Below, in pieces: positions 7,973 to 17,555 of a DNA stretch of 64,000 bases. Numbering within the stretch: the stretch's first letter is position 1; each line of letters begins with the position of its first letter. The notes under the pieces were generated by a model. It did no database searches. It worked only from the letters and a program-made list of their open reading frames with translations, and was not told the DNA's origin. Source of the stretch: Chitinophagaceae bacterium UBA7600 (lineage in GTDB: Bacteria; Bacteroidota; Bacteroidia; Chitinophagales; Chitinophagaceae). Location of the stretch: contig DLKC01000073.1 in assembly GCA_002478885.1 (NCBI GenBank), forward strand, positions 62,001 through 126,000, given 5' to 3'. A program made the position numbers and the translations under genes.

Positions 7973-10678
7973 TTAATCTGCAGTAAAATGATATTTGCCA
8001 GAGCCCACCTGCAACACTACATAACCTTCCTCCGTGCCGCTCACTTTAATATCGTTTAGTGAAGATAATGCAATGCCGCTTTCTTTTACTGCGTCGGCAG
8101 ATTTCGCTGGAACATAAACCGTGGCCGTTGTGTTGGCGGGAATTTCAACATCTAAAGAAAATTTACCATTCTCCAGTTTCCAGCCGCTGCTGAGTTTGCC
8201 GTAGTAAGTCTGAAGACTTGCCGATGCATTACTGAGCCCCCCGCCAACATGTGGCTTGATGCGGCTATGTTTATATCCAACCCCATCTTCATAAGTATCG
8301 ATCCCTACCATTATACGATACATCCAATCGCCGATGGCGCCGTATGCATAGTGATTAAATGAGTTCATACCCGGCGTTTGAAAACTGCTGTCTGGTTTTT
8401 GGCCATCCCATCTTTCCCAGATGGTTGTGGCCCCCATTTTCACTGGATATAACCAAGATGGATAATCCTGCTGCAACAGCAATTTGTACGCAAGGTCGGT
8501 ATAGCCAAAACGTGTGAGCACATGACACAAATAAGGTGTGCCCAGGAAACCCGTTGTGAGGTGGTTATCGTAGCTGGCGACATTTTCTGCGAGCCTTGCA
8601 GCAGCCTGCTTACGCAGGTTTTCGGGGAACATATCAAAATTTAAGGCGAGCACATAAGCGGTTTGCGTACCAGAAATTAACCGCCCATTGGGCGTTACAT
8701 ACTCTTTCATGAACGCAGCCTTTATGTTTTGCAGCACTGCAGTAAAAGTGGCGGAGTCGGCTTTATTACCCAACACGTTTGCAGCATTGATCAGCAGCTG
8801 AACAGAGTTGGCATAAAAGCACTGCGCAATCATGTATTTATCGGTTACTGCAGATCTTCCATCATTGTCGTCAAACGGCCGGTAAAACAGCCAGTCACCA
8901 AAATGAAAGCCGCTGTTCCATAAATAATTGTTGCTATGATCGATCATGTATTTTACCCACGATTTCATACTGGCATATTGATGCTCCAGTACTTCTTTAT
9001 CGCCGTAAGCGAGATACATGTTCCATGGAATAATGGTTGCACAATCTGCCCACCCCGTTGAACCACTTGCATTCGCTCCAAGTACATTCGGAACTACAAA
9101 AGGGACGCTGCCATTTGGCAGTTGGTCTGCCGCAACATCTTTCAGCCATTTGGAGAAGAAACTATTTACGCCAAAATTAAAAGTTGCAGTACGGGAGAAT
9201 GCCTGTGCATCGCCGGTCCAGCCGAGGCGTTCATCACGCTGAGGGCAGTCAGTTGGCACATCGAGGAAGTTGCCACGTTGTCCCCACTGGATATTATGTT
9301 GGAGTTGGTTAATAAGTGGGTTAGAACAGCTAAATTCACCGGTTTGCTTCATATCGGAATGTAAAACAACTGCCGTAAAATTTTCGGGTTTTATTTCACC
9401 GGGGTAGTTTTCAATCTTGATAAACCGAAAACCATAAAAAGTGAAGTGTGGTTCAAAAATTTCTTCACCTCCGCCTTTCAGGATATAGGTAGCGGTTGCC
9501 TTCGCAGCACGAAGGTTATCGGTATAAAAGTTGCCATTCTTATCCAGTACTTCAGCATGTTTGATCACGATGGAATCGCCTGCTTTGCCAGTTGCTTTCA
9601 CTACTACCCAGCCAACAAGGTTTTGACCAAAGTCAAGCACTTTTTCGCCGGAAGGTGTTGTAATCACTTTTGTGGCAGTAAACGTTCCCTGCTTTGTTAT
9701 TGGCTCATTTTCTGCTGCCACCAAATTATCATATGTTGATGGGGGCACCGTAACCCCGCTCCATTTCGAGTCATCATAAGAGGCAGTTGCCCAACCGGCT
9801 TTTTCTAATCTTGCATCATATCTTTCGCCATGGTAGATTTCCACATTTGTAATGGGGCCAGTTGAAGACTTCCAGCTATCATCCGAAATAACCGATTCTT
9901 TTGACCCATTGCTGTAGGTTATATCAAGCTGTACCAACAGGCCAAGCGTTTTACCGTAAACATCCTTGTTATTTTCCCATGCAAGATAACCGCGATACCA
10001 TCCGCTGCCTACCATTGCGCCAACTGCATTACCGCCGCTGTTAAGCATGGCAGTAACATCATATTCCTGGTATTGAAGGCGTTTGTTATAGCTTGTCCAT
10101 CCTGGTGCGAGGTAAGCGTCGCCCACCCTTTTTCCATTCAGTTGAATTTCGTACATACCATGCGCTGTAACATAAAGCGTGGCCGATTTTATTTTTTTGC
10201 TGATATCGAATTTCCGGCGAAACATAACAGCCGGCCTGTTCACAGGATCCTCCGTAAAGCCAGGCTCAATCCATTTTGCTTTGCCGTCTGCATCGTAGAA
10301 TAACGCCGTTTGAAAGATCGCAGCTTCGCTCCATGCACTTGCTGCGCCACTATTGTCCCACACACGTACCTGCCAGCTATACCTCGTGCCGCTTTGCAAT
10401 GGCGCGCCTTGGTATACAACATCTACTGAGGAATCAGACAACACCTTACCGCTTTTCCATATCGCCGCTTTCGAAGAGGAAGAACTAACAATGATTTCGT
10501 ACCCAGCCTGGCTTACACTTTTTTTGTCTGAAGAAAGCTGCCAGCCAAACCGAGGCTGGGCAACGCCAATGCCAACAGGATTTACCAAATGCTCTGTAAC
10601 AAGATTCTGCACTTTAAGCTGTGCAAAAAGAGAGGAACCAAAAATGATTAAAACGAATGTAGAAAGAAACTTTTTCAT
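7973..10678 (-). CDS. Secreted alpha-L-rhamnosidase, GH78 family
   Basis: 901 residues with a cleavable signal peptide (about 1-20, ending SSLFAQ), so periplasmic or surface-exposed. Order of domains: an N-terminal beta-sandwich with a fibronectin-like strand run (about 25-125), a rhamnosidase N-domain (about 160-330), a concanavalin-like domain (about 335-440), the (alpha/alpha)6 catalytic barrel (about 445-800) and a C-terminal beta-domain. The catalytic region DCPQRDERLGWTGD (477-490) contains the likely general acid E483, and WERWDG near 754 contains the likely general base E755. It would release terminal L-rhamnose from plant polysaccharides or glycosides. Two genes away lies a second secreted glycosidase, hinting at a small glycan-degradation locus, but no SusC/SusD pair is nearby. 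Confidence 0.93.
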   Translation of the reverse strand: MKKFLSTFVLIIFGSSLFAQLKVQNLVTEHLVNPVGIGVAQPRFGWQLSSDKKSVSQAGYEIIVSSSSSKAAIWKSGKVLSDSSVDVVYQGAPLQSGTRYSWQVRVWDNSGAASAWSEAAIFQTALFYDADGKAKWIEPGFTEDPVNRPAVMFRRKFDISKKIKSATLYVTAHGMYEIQLNGKRVGDAYLAPGWTSYNKRLQYQEYDVTAMLNSGGNAVGAMVGSGWYRGYLAWENNKDVYGKTLGLLVQLDITYSNGSKESVISDDSWKSSTGPITNVEIYHGERYDARLEKAGWATASYDDSKWSGVTVPPSTYDNLVAAENEPITKQGTFTATKVITTPSGEKVLDFGQNLVGWVVVKATGKAGDSIVIKHAEVLDKNGNFYTDNLRAAKATATYILKGGGEEIFEPHFTFYGFRFIKIENYPGEIKPENFTAVVLHSDMKQTGEFSCSNPLINQLQHNIQWGQRGNFLDVPTDCPQRDERLGWTGDAQAFSRTATFNFGVNSFFSKWLKDVAADQLPNGSVPFVVPNVLGANASGSTGWADCATIIPWNMYLAYGDKEVLEHQYASMKSWVKYMIDHSNNYLWNSGFHFGDWLFYRPFDDNDGRSAVTDKYMIAQCFYANSVQLLINAANVLGNKADSATFTAVLQNIKAAFMKEYVTPNGRLISGTQTAYVLALNFDMFPENLRKQAAARLAENVASYDNHLTTGFLGTPYLCHVLTRFGYTDLAYKLLLQQDYPSWLYPVKMGATTIWERWDGQKPDSSFQTPGMNSFNHYAYGAIGDWMYRIMVGIDTYEDGVGYKHSRIKPHVGGGLSNASASLQTYYGKLSSGWKLENGKFSLDVEIPANTTATVYVPAKSADAVKESGIALSSLNDIKVSGTEEGYVVLQVGSGKYHFTAD

Positions 10679-10764
10679 GGCAGTGGCTGTTAAAAATTAA
10701 GGCTTTAAATGTAAAGCATAAGCGCCAACCAACCATCATGCACTGTTATGAAGTAAAAGAATTA

Positions 10765-10819
10765 TTTGTGACCAGGCTGTAGCTATTATGCCAACAACTG
10801 TTGCGTCGCACACTTTTGC
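10765..10819 (-). repeat. Dispersed intergenic repeat, type A copy
   Basis: TTTGTGACCAGGC, then TTGCGTCGCACACTTTTGC. One of the seven copies whose CCGG end does not face a gene 3' end: it lies upstream of the rhamnosidase start. Confidence 0.8.
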
Positions 10820-10925
10820 TCCATCGCCATAGTCAACAAACAACGTGGCCCTTTAACCTTTAAGCAATGCTCCACGAATAGACGTAGGTTCCGGCTGGCG
10901 CGCCGCATTTTTTCAATGCAAATGG

Positions 10926-11702
10926 CTAATCGTAATAGGCAAGTGTACGCTGAGTAATGGCAAAGGGCTTATTGTTTTTGTAGCAATTCCGTTTGCGCCA
11001 GTTGCCTGTTTCATCGTGGTCGCTGTAGGTAAAAACATATTCATCAAGTAAGCGGTTGGCTCCATCATACACTGTATAGCCAACTTCAGAGCCGTTGTCG
11101 TCGTAAGTGTATTTAATCAGTTTTACAACATTCCTCTTTGAGTCGTACTGCCGGCTCTCCGTTAATTGCCTGGAGTTATCATAGCTGAAGCTGTATTTAT
11201 CAGCCAAGTTTGAGTCAGGATTGAACTGTTCTATTTCGAGCAGGTTAAAATCTTTATCAAATTTTCGGCTATATCGTTTGTAAGACTTACCGTTTGTATC
11301 TATTGCAAAAGATTCACCCATCATGCCGGTATTGCCATTTGCCTGGTCTTTCATTTTTATGCCGAGGCGGCCGTCTCTTTGCAACAAAAGATCTTCATTG
11401 AATTTGCCCTGTACATCGAGCAGCGACATATCGGCAGCATTTGTGTCTTTAACATCGGGTGCATGCAAGGCCCAGCCGGTTACCGCACCTTCCATATTGA
11501 ACGCATAAACTTTTACAAGATAGCCGGGCTTTGGCGTACCTGCCGAGTCATTGCTGAGATACCAGGTAGAATCCATGAGTTTTGCAGCATGGCCGTTCAA
11601 TTTTTCTTTAAACGCAGATGATCCATAAGGCGACACCATTTCGCACGCAATTACCAGGCAGGACAACAATGAAAACACTGCAAATAATTTTTTGCCACTC
11701 AT
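10926..11702 (-). CDS. Putative lipoprotein with RHS/YD-like strand repeats, function unknown
   Basis: 258 residues. The N-terminus is a lipoprotein signal ending in the lipobox LVIAC (Cys20), so the mature protein would be lipid-anchored. The second half contains repeating motifs such as YSFSYDNSRQL, YTYDDNGSEV and FTYSDHDETGN, spaced like YD/RHS-type beta-strand repeats; these suggest a beta-rich fold, but the number is too small for an RHS shell. I do not recognise a family. It lies between two secreted glycosidases on the same strand, but gaps of about 230-250 bp on either side suggest separate transcription. Confidence 0.75.
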   Translation of the reverse strand: MSGKKLFAVFSLLSCLVIACEMVSPYGSSAFKEKLNGHAAKLMDSTWYLSNDSAGTPKPGYLVKVYAFNMEGAVTGWALHAPDVKDTNAADMSLLDVQGKFNEDLLLQRDGRLGIKMKDQANGNTGMMGESFAIDTNGKSYKRYSRKFDKDFNLLEIEQFNPDSNLADKYSFSYDNSRQLTESRQYDSKRNVVKLIKYTYDDNGSEVGYTVYDGANRLLDEYVFTYSDHDETGNWRKRNCYKNNKPFAITQRTLAYYD

Positions 11703-11749
11703 GTTGAATCAGTTTAAAACTAATACAGCGGGTAATAATTTTACGGCAG

Positions 11750-11757
11750 CAAAAATA
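11750..11757 (-). promoter_or_regulatory. Possible -7 box of the lipoprotein gene
   Basis: TATTTTTG on the minus strand, 48 bp upstream of the ATG, fits TAnnTTTG. No clear -33 element was found. Confidence 0.35.
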
Positions 11758-11873
11758 AATGAAAGGCGATAAACTTCGTGTAAATAAACTACCGCTAAAT
11801 TGCGCGGCCTAAACATACCATTACATGAGTTTACAAGCCTCAGGGGAAATATGGCTCAGAGGCGTTGCAACAG

Positions 11874-11932
11874 CCGAAGTGTGCGACGCAACAGAAGCCC
11901 AATGACTGCTCAGTAGCCTGGCCCACAAAAAA
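11874..11932 (+). repeat. Dispersed intergenic repeat, type A copy
   Basis: CCGAAGTGTGCGACGCAAC, then GCCTGGCCCACAAAAAA. The poly-A end stops only 1 bp before the stop codon of the 11934-14615 gene. Confidence 0.85.
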
Positions 11933-11933
11933 G

Positions 11934-14615
11934 TTATTTCAATTTTATCACCCTCATGTAATCAAGCATTGCCTGGTTAACAACCTCGTTCATATTCTCA
12001 TTGAACGGTTCAAAGCTAAGCGTAATATTATGTGTTCCTTTTGTTAGCCGGGTTTGTATTGAATTGCTAAAGCCCCAGTTGCTCCACTCATCGCGCCCAC
12101 GCTGTGGGAAAACAAAAGTTCCGGCATAAACCGCATCGATCTTTATCGTGCGGATGGCACATTTGTTTTCTGTGTTTGTGGGGCCATTGCCATTGGCGTA
12201 ACGAAAATCAATTGCATATAAACCAGTTTCGCTAACCGTTACCGGAATAATAATGTTTGTATTTATCTGTTTAGCAACTTCAACAAAACCATCGCCGCTA
12301 AATCCTTTGTAAGCCGCACCGGATTTTGCTGCAAACATTTCGAGCTGGTATTCCTGCAACATGCCTTTTACAACTGTGGTTACCGGCTCGGAAGCAAAAG
12401 ACTCCACATTGTTTTTATCAACGGCTATTACGTGGTATTCGGCGTAAGCATCGCCGGCAAGGGTAACATTTGTTTCTTTTGTGGTAAGCATCAACTCGCC
12501 ATTTTTCAAAACTTTATAGTTAACAGCAGAGGGAATAGCCTGCCATGAATAAAGATTGCCCTGTTTGTTAACAACAGGTGCGGCTGGAGTAAAACTATTA
12601 TCTACAAGATTCGTCCTGTCTTCGGGCAGCACATTGTTTGCGAGAACGATTTTTACGGTATGTCTCCCGATAAGTGTAGAAGGGATGGATGCGTCTGCAA
12701 CCGTTTTTCCGTCGAGCCAAAATGATTTTATTTTATTGCCGTACCCTTCCATTGCTATATCAAGTATTGCATTTCGGTAGCTAAAATTATCGAGGCTTCG
12801 CTTGCCCTCCAAAACTTTTGGTACAAATGGCTGAAAAGATAAATCGCCTGCATTGAACTTTATTCCGAAAAGCACTTTATGAACAATGCTTATGTTACCG
12901 GAAAGGCTCCACAACATATTGCTCGAGTTAATTTGCGTACCAGCAAAATCACCATCCTGCGCTACAAAATTTTCTTTGTTTGTAAGAAACATTGCGGCTG
13001 GCCGATAAATCGCAGCAATGCTTTGCATGGCCGAAGTTTCGCTACCAGCTTTTGCTGCTGCCCAAAGCCAGTAAGTTTGCACAAATGGCCAAACTGCATT
13101 ATTATGATATGGCGGAATGCCCGGTATATTGGGAAAAATGCAAGGAATGCCAAAAGCAGTTACAGGCGTATTTTGCAGTATTTGTTTTTGCCTTTCTTCA
13201 CCTGCAATGCCAAAAATAACACACAGTGCTTCGCCCAATGCCTCTGAACGTTCTGATAATATTTTATAATTTCTTCCATACAAAAACTGCCCGTAATAAC
13301 CCTTTGACGGGATCCACAAATATTTATTGATGCCAGCTTTTATTCGTTCAGCATTTTGGCTGTATTTGCCTGCAGTTTTTTCTTGTTTCAATAGAGTTGC
13401 CATGTTGGCCAAAACCATATTGGCTTCGTAATGAACTGCGTTGGTGCCAAGGCATTCGCTTTCGAAAATATCTGCGGGCTGCATCCATTTTGGATAGGTT
13501 TCTTCGCGCCAGTCGAGAAAAGAAGATTCACCTTTTACTAACCCTGTTTCCCTATCGTATACACTATTAAGATCATCGTCAATGGAGTTTTTGATAATCA
13601 TATAAGCTTGCTGCAGCCAGTCTTTATCGCCGGTTACTTTATACAATTCCCATGCGGCAACGGCCCAGATCATTCGGTCAGTTGAGCAAGGCCACGCGCC
13701 TCCTGTACCTGTATCCTGGATGATTCTGCCATTCTTATTCACTTTTCGCAATAGGCTGTTTTTTGCAACCTTTGGTTGCAGGTGTGCCATAGAAAGGATA
13801 ATGCTGTAGCTGATATCTCTCGTCCAAACCCCAGCCCATTCTTTACCGGTCCTGAAAGTGCTGTCTTGCTCAACAGCTTTTATCATTTCTTCAATTGACA
13901 TGTTATACAATGCATCCGAAATAGGATAAGCCGATTTGTATTGCGGAAATCCGGTAATGTCTTTTGTCAGTCTCCAGTTTGCAGCAGTCTGGCTTTTTTC
14001 ATCATATGCATTCATCACGAGATCGGTCTCATAAATCCCATCACCGTCAACATCTTTTAATTGAAGTTGCGGGTGATTAACAAGGTTATCAAAATCCCAG
14101 ATCAGCGGTGATGAATTGCCGGCAACATACACACCTTTAAAATCTTCTTTGTATATCTTATCGCCTTTGTAAGTGGTAAAATAACCCTGTTTGTTAAGTG
14201 CAGCCAGCACAGCACGCATATCAAGCCTTATTTTCAGTTTTGCATTGGCAGGAAGAAAAATATTGTCGGCCACTTTTGAGCTATCATTGAACTGCTCACC
14301 GAATTTTATCACAGGCGTCTCCGTATTGCCAGTGGCGGATAGATAGTTGAAATGATGGTCTTTCCCGGGCGCCATTTCATTGTCCTTCCCATTAATACTA
14401 AACTTAAAGGTTATTTGCGGGCTCTTGAATGCGTTTGCCGGGCTTTTATAGTCCGAGTTTATTTCTTTTGAAGATACAGCCATTGCCTTATACTTATTTT
14501 GTTGAACAATGCTATCAGCATAAACCGTAAAATTTTCAAATTTCCAGATGGGGTTTTGTGCATTGATAGCTGTCACGGCCAACAGGTTTATGATGAATAA
14601 AAAAGCGCTACGCAT
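11934..14615 (-). CDS. Secreted (alpha/alpha)6-barrel glycoside hydrolase (GH63/trehalase-like fold) with C-terminal carbohydrate-binding domain
   Basis: 893 residues with a signal peptide (1-19, ending INAQ). The central (alpha/alpha)6 region (about 230-620) has WTRD at 264-267, FLDWREE at 366-372 and PYHNNAVWPFVQTYW at 502-516, typical of six-hairpin glycosidases of the GH63/MGH1 or debranching type; the acidic residues in WTRD and DWREE are the likely catalytic ones. A fibronectin-like segment follows (about 680-760), then a beta-sandwich resembling CBM6/CBM35 (about 765-893, ending MLDYMRVIKL). Substrate is unknown; alpha-glucan or mannan-like chains are possible. The exact GH number is uncertain. 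Confidence 0.82.
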   Translation of the reverse strand: MRSAFLFIINLLAVTAINAQNPIWKFENFTVYADSIVQQNKYKAMAVSSKEINSDYKSPANAFKSPQITFKFSINGKDNEMAPGKDHHFNYLSATGNTETPVIKFGEQFNDSSKVADNIFLPANAKLKIRLDMRAVLAALNKQGYFTTYKGDKIYKEDFKGVYVAGNSSPLIWDFDNLVNHPQLQLKDVDGDGIYETDLVMNAYDEKSQTAANWRLTKDITGFPQYKSAYPISDALYNMSIEEMIKAVEQDSTFRTGKEWAGVWTRDISYSIILSMAHLQPKVAKNSLLRKVNKNGRIIQDTGTGGAWPCSTDRMIWAVAAWELYKVTGDKDWLQQAYMIIKNSIDDDLNSVYDRETGLVKGESSFLDWREETYPKWMQPADIFESECLGTNAVHYEANMVLANMATLLKQEKTAGKYSQNAERIKAGINKYLWIPSKGYYGQFLYGRNYKILSERSEALGEALCVIFGIAGEERQKQILQNTPVTAFGIPCIFPNIPGIPPYHNNAVWPFVQTYWLWAAAKAGSETSAMQSIAAIYRPAAMFLTNKENFVAQDGDFAGTQINSSNMLWSLSGNISIVHKVLFGIKFNAGDLSFQPFVPKVLEGKRSLDNFSYRNAILDIAMEGYGNKIKSFWLDGKTVADASIPSTLIGRHTVKIVLANNVLPEDRTNLVDNSFTPAAPVVNKQGNLYSWQAIPSAVNYKVLKNGELMLTTKETNVTLAGDAYAEYHVIAVDKNNVESFASEPVTTVVKGMLQEYQLEMFAAKSGAAYKGFSGDGFVEVAKQINTNIIIPVTVSETGLYAIDFRYANGNGPTNTENKCAIRTIKIDAVYAGTFVFPQRGRDEWSNWGFSNSIQTRLTKGTHNITLSFEPFNENMNEVVNQAMLDYMRVIKLK

Positions 14616-14631
14616 AACACGATCGTTTCGG

Positions 14632-14659
14632 CAAAATTACAGCATCGGTTTCTCACAAA
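14632..14659 (-). promoter_or_regulatory. Bacteroidota-type promoter of the 893-residue glycosidase
   Basis: On the minus strand a -33 TTTG (14659-14656), a 16-bp spacer and a -7 TAATTTTG (14639-14632), placed 17 bp upstream of the ATG. Both boxes fit the TTTG/TAnnTTTG pattern. Confidence 0.65.
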
Positions 14660-14680
14660 AACTATCCTTTGTCATGGTGA

Positions 14681-14739
14681 TTTTTTGGAGCCAGGCATTC
14701 GCAACAAACCTCATCGTTCCTTGCGTCGCACACTTGTGC
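14681..14739 (-). repeat. Dispersed intergenic repeat, type A copy
   Basis: TTTTTTGGAGCCAGGC, CATCGTTCC, then TTGCGTCGCACACTTGTGC. It lies between two divergent genes, so it is not at any gene's 3' end, yet it is well preserved. Confidence 0.85.
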
Positions 14740-14948
14740 AATCAGTCCGGAAGTCAGCAAAAAGTGAATAGCCGTTGCTTGCAACAAAGAATTCGGCATC
14801 TATTAATCATGCTTGAGGAAAAAAGTTCTCAAAAAATCATAAAAAAATTGTTAGTTGTACGCCGATACAACTGCTGGAATGAAAGCGGCAGAATATAGCG
14901 TCTTATAATCCGCATACAGGAAAGCAACAGAAGTTACATAATGCACAC

Positions 14949-16064
14949 ATGAATATCTTTTATTCACTGGTCTTCTCGAACAGTCCGCTTTACAGGATTA
15001 CACGCCATGTTTTTTTCTGGCTGCTATGGATTTGCTTTTTCGCATTTATAGAAACCTATCGCATGTATGAAATGTGGCATAAGGATTTCTTTGCATACTT
15101 CCCTATTGCTATTGGATCAATGCTGATACAAGTCCCTATCGACATTGCGTTTTGCTACTCTGTTATTTATTTTCTGCTGCCGCATTTTTTTTTGAAGGGC
15201 CGGTACGCCGCGTTTGTAATTGGCTGGATCGTACTTGTATTTGCAGCCGGAACTTTACAAACAGTATATTTTTATTCCGTGGTCTCTGCATACAGAACAT
15301 GGCTGGGCCTAAGTCCGCTTGTGCAAAAGAGCTCGCTTTTTCTTGGCGCTCTTGAATGTGTAGGCTCTCTTAACACAGAAGGAGGTTTCGCCATCGCCAT
15401 AAAGTTTGGGAAGATGTTTGCGGTAAAGCAAAAAGAAGCCGAATTATTGAGCAGTGAAAAAGCCCGCTTACTTGAAACCGTTGAAGCCAATGCCGGCGAT
15501 GCCATTAAACCAACATTTTTATTCAATGCACTTAACAGGCTTTATTCCCTTACGCAGGAAAAGAATATCGATACGGCAGAAAGCATTAAAAAAATCAACG
15601 ACCTTATTCTCTATACAAGCAACGATGCCAAGCAAAATATTCTTCCGCTGCAAAAAGAAATTGATTCTTTAAAAGAATACATCGAACTCGAAAAAATTTC
15701 CTACGACTATGCCATACGCACCCACTTCAGTTGTAATGGCAGCACCGTTAACAAGCACGTTACACCATATGTGTTAATACCTATTGCTGAATATGTAATG
15801 AGCAGCCTAGGTGGCCGCACCGTGAAAGATCCTTGGTTGAATACAGAGATCAACATCAAAAACAATGAAGTGCAGGTAAAAATATGCAGTAGCAAACCGC
15901 CGGAAACCTCTACCCTGCTCGGTGAAAAGAACAATAACCTGCTTTTGACCGAACAACGTTTAAAACTGCTTTATCCTGGTGGTTTCGCCTTAAAAAAACA
16001 ATTGGAAACGGACAGGCTCGAAATCGAATTGAACATCAACCTGGGTATGCGCCTTGGTGCATAA
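14949..16064 (+). CDS. Degenerate LytS-family sensor protein (predicted pseudokinase)
   Basis: 371 residues. Four membrane helices lie in the first ~125 residues, followed by a region aligning with the His_kinase domain of LytS/YehU proteins. The phosphoacceptor motif, normally PHFLFN, reads KPTFLFN (187-193), so Thr189 replaces the histidine. The N-box, normally LVENAIKHG, reads IAEYVMSSLGG, and the glycine motif GIGLEN is replaced by NNLLLTEQ. All three catalytic signatures are therefore lost, while the coiled-coil helices and the rest of the fold remain. It precedes an intact LytS/LytTR pair on the same strand by 438 bp. It may sense a signal or bind the partner kinase without catalysis. 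Confidence 0.8.
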   Translation: MNIFYSLVFSNSPLYRITRHVFFWLLWICFFAFIETYRMYEMWHKDFFAYFPIAIGSMLIQVPIDIAFCYSVIYFLLPHFFLKGRYAAFVIGWIVLVFAAGTLQTVYFYSVVSAYRTWLGLSPLVQKSSLFLGALECVGSLNTEGGFAIAIKFGKMFAVKQKEAELLSSEKARLLETVEANAGDAIKPTFLFNALNRLYSLTQEKNIDTAESIKKINDLILYTSNDAKQNILPLQKEIDSLKEYIELEKISYDYAIRTHFSCNGSTVNKHVTPYVLIPIAEYVMSSLGGRTVKDPWLNTEINIKNNEVQVKICSSKPPETSTLLGEKNNNLLLTEQRLKLLYPGGFALKKQLETDRLEIELNINLGMRLGA

Positions 16065-16066
16065 AA

Positions 16067-16097
16067 AAAAGCGTGTAGTGGAAACCACTCGCTTTTA
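16067..16097. terminator. Terminator after the pseudokinase gene
   Basis: AGCG-tgt-AGTGG, AAA loop, CCACT-CGCT, flanked by A-run and TTTT. The remaining gap to 16502 holds no convincing gene; a 71-codon minus frame at 16234-16449 lacks support. Confidence 0.7.
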
Positions 16098-16502
16098 TGT
16101 GTTTCTTGCACATGAGAAAAATTGTGCAATAAAAATACCGGGCCCGCATTACACCACAGTTGATATAATTACCGGGCAATGACTATCAGCCACTGAAGCA
16201 TGATGAATGTTTTTTACTGCCAAAAGCGCGGTTTCAATGCTTTCGCTCCTTCATATGTACAAACGGTAAAATGAATTGACAAATGCAGCAACTAAAAGCT
16301 CTTTCAGGCACTCTTATTGTTGCTGTCATGTGTGTGTTTGTTACTGGGTCATGAAATTTTATGGCTGAACCGTTTCTGAAAAATACCGTAGCGTGATTCA
16401 GAAGGGGCTCAGAGGTTTTCAACATTCGTAACAACGGCTTGCTATTCATGCGTACAGTAACACAGCATTTATCTGAACGATTTCACAATACTTAAAATCA
16501 CC

Positions 16503-17552
16503 ATGGCTGAACTTACCCTTAACAGATCACCGCTTGAAAAAGTAAATCGGTTCTTTCTTTTAATAGTAGTTCCGGTGCTCGGGATAGTTATACCCAACAT
16601 CACTGGCTTACTTCAAAACATATCGTTCACCTGGCTGCAACAGGCTCTTTCCTACACTTGGTTCATTTTTATTTCCTACGCTATCTGGAAGGGGAACATG
16701 CTACTGTTAAATCACCTTAGAAGACCAAACGACCAATACGCAAAAGGTTATTACAACAAATTGCTACTTTACTTCGCAACAGACTTCGTGTACACGGCTA
16801 TAGTGACCTTCGTATTGCTTACCGGCTGGTATATTGTTTTCAGGCTCACCGTTAACTGGGTCAACATATTGCACTGCACTTATTATGTATTGTTCTGCGT
16901 AGCATTGATCAACACCGTTTACGAGATCGTCTTTTTGCGGCAGGAAATGGAAGATAGCATGCTAAAAGTAAAGTTGCTTGAAATGGAAAAAATACAGGCA
17001 GAACTCGCAGCATTAAAGTCGCAGATAGATCCGCATTTTATGTTCAATTCGCTGAATACACTATCTTATCTAATATCAAGCAAACCAGATACTGCAAAAA
17101 CATACAACGATACTCTAGCCAAAGTATATCGCTATATTCTTGTTTACAAAGACCAGGACCTTGTATTCCTGAAAGAAGAACTGGAATTTGTAAGCAACTA
17201 TTTTTATCTCATCAACATCAGGTACGAGCAGGCTGTTAAACTGCTTATTGAAATACCTGAATTAAAGGCAGAGCATTTTTTAGTAATCCCCGCATCGCTG
17301 CAGATACTGATCGAAAATGCGATAAAGCATAACGACTTCTCAAAAAAGGAGCCACTTGTGATCAACATCAACATACAGGGTGGACATGTTACTGTGAAAA
17401 ATCTTATGCGGCCAAAGCTATTTGCTGAACCAACATCCGGTATTGGGCTGGAGAACCTGAAAGAAAGATCAAGGCTTATTACGGGTAAGAATATTATTAT
17501 TAACCGGGACAACAGTGAATTCGCTGTAAAAATTCCCATGCTAAAATCGTAG
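16503..17552 (+). CDS. LytS/YehU-family sensor histidine kinase
   Basis: 349 residues. Four hydrophobic helices in residues about 17-145, then the LytS-type kinase core. The phosphoacceptor motif is intact (DPHFMFNSLN, His178), and so are the ATP-binding N-box (LIENAIKHND, about 267-276) and the glycine motif (GIGLENLKERS, about 317-327). It would autophosphorylate on histidine and pass phosphate to the LytTR regulator encoded 3 bp downstream. The signal is not predictable because no extracytoplasmic domain is present; the sensor must be membrane-embedded. Confidence 0.93.
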   Translation: MAELTLNRSPLEKVNRFFLLIVVPVLGIVIPNITGLLQNISFTWLQQALSYTWFIFISYAIWKGNMLLLNHLRRPNDQYAKGYYNKLLLYFATDFVYTAIVTFVLLTGWYIVFRLTVNWVNILHCTYYVLFCVALINTVYEIVFLRQEMEDSMLKVKLLEMEKIQAELAALKSQIDPHFMFNSLNTLSYLISSKPDTAKTYNDTLAKVYRYILVYKDQDLVFLKEELEFVSNYFYLINIRYEQAVKLLIEIPELKAEHFLVIPASLQILIENAIKHNDFSKKEPLVININIQGGHVTVKNLMRPKLFAEPTSGIGLENLKERSRLITGKNIIINRDNSEFAVKIPMLKS

Positions 17553-17555
17553 GCC

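Noticed and set aside
7775..8059. 94-codon plus-strand frame
   Set aside because: Composed of two repeat copies and the rhamnosidase terminator, then antisense to the rhamnosidase 3' end.
16234..16449. 71-codon minus-strand frame between the two LytS-like genes
   Set aside because: No recognisable domain, no ribosome-binding or promoter signal; could be a decayed remnant but nothing supports it.
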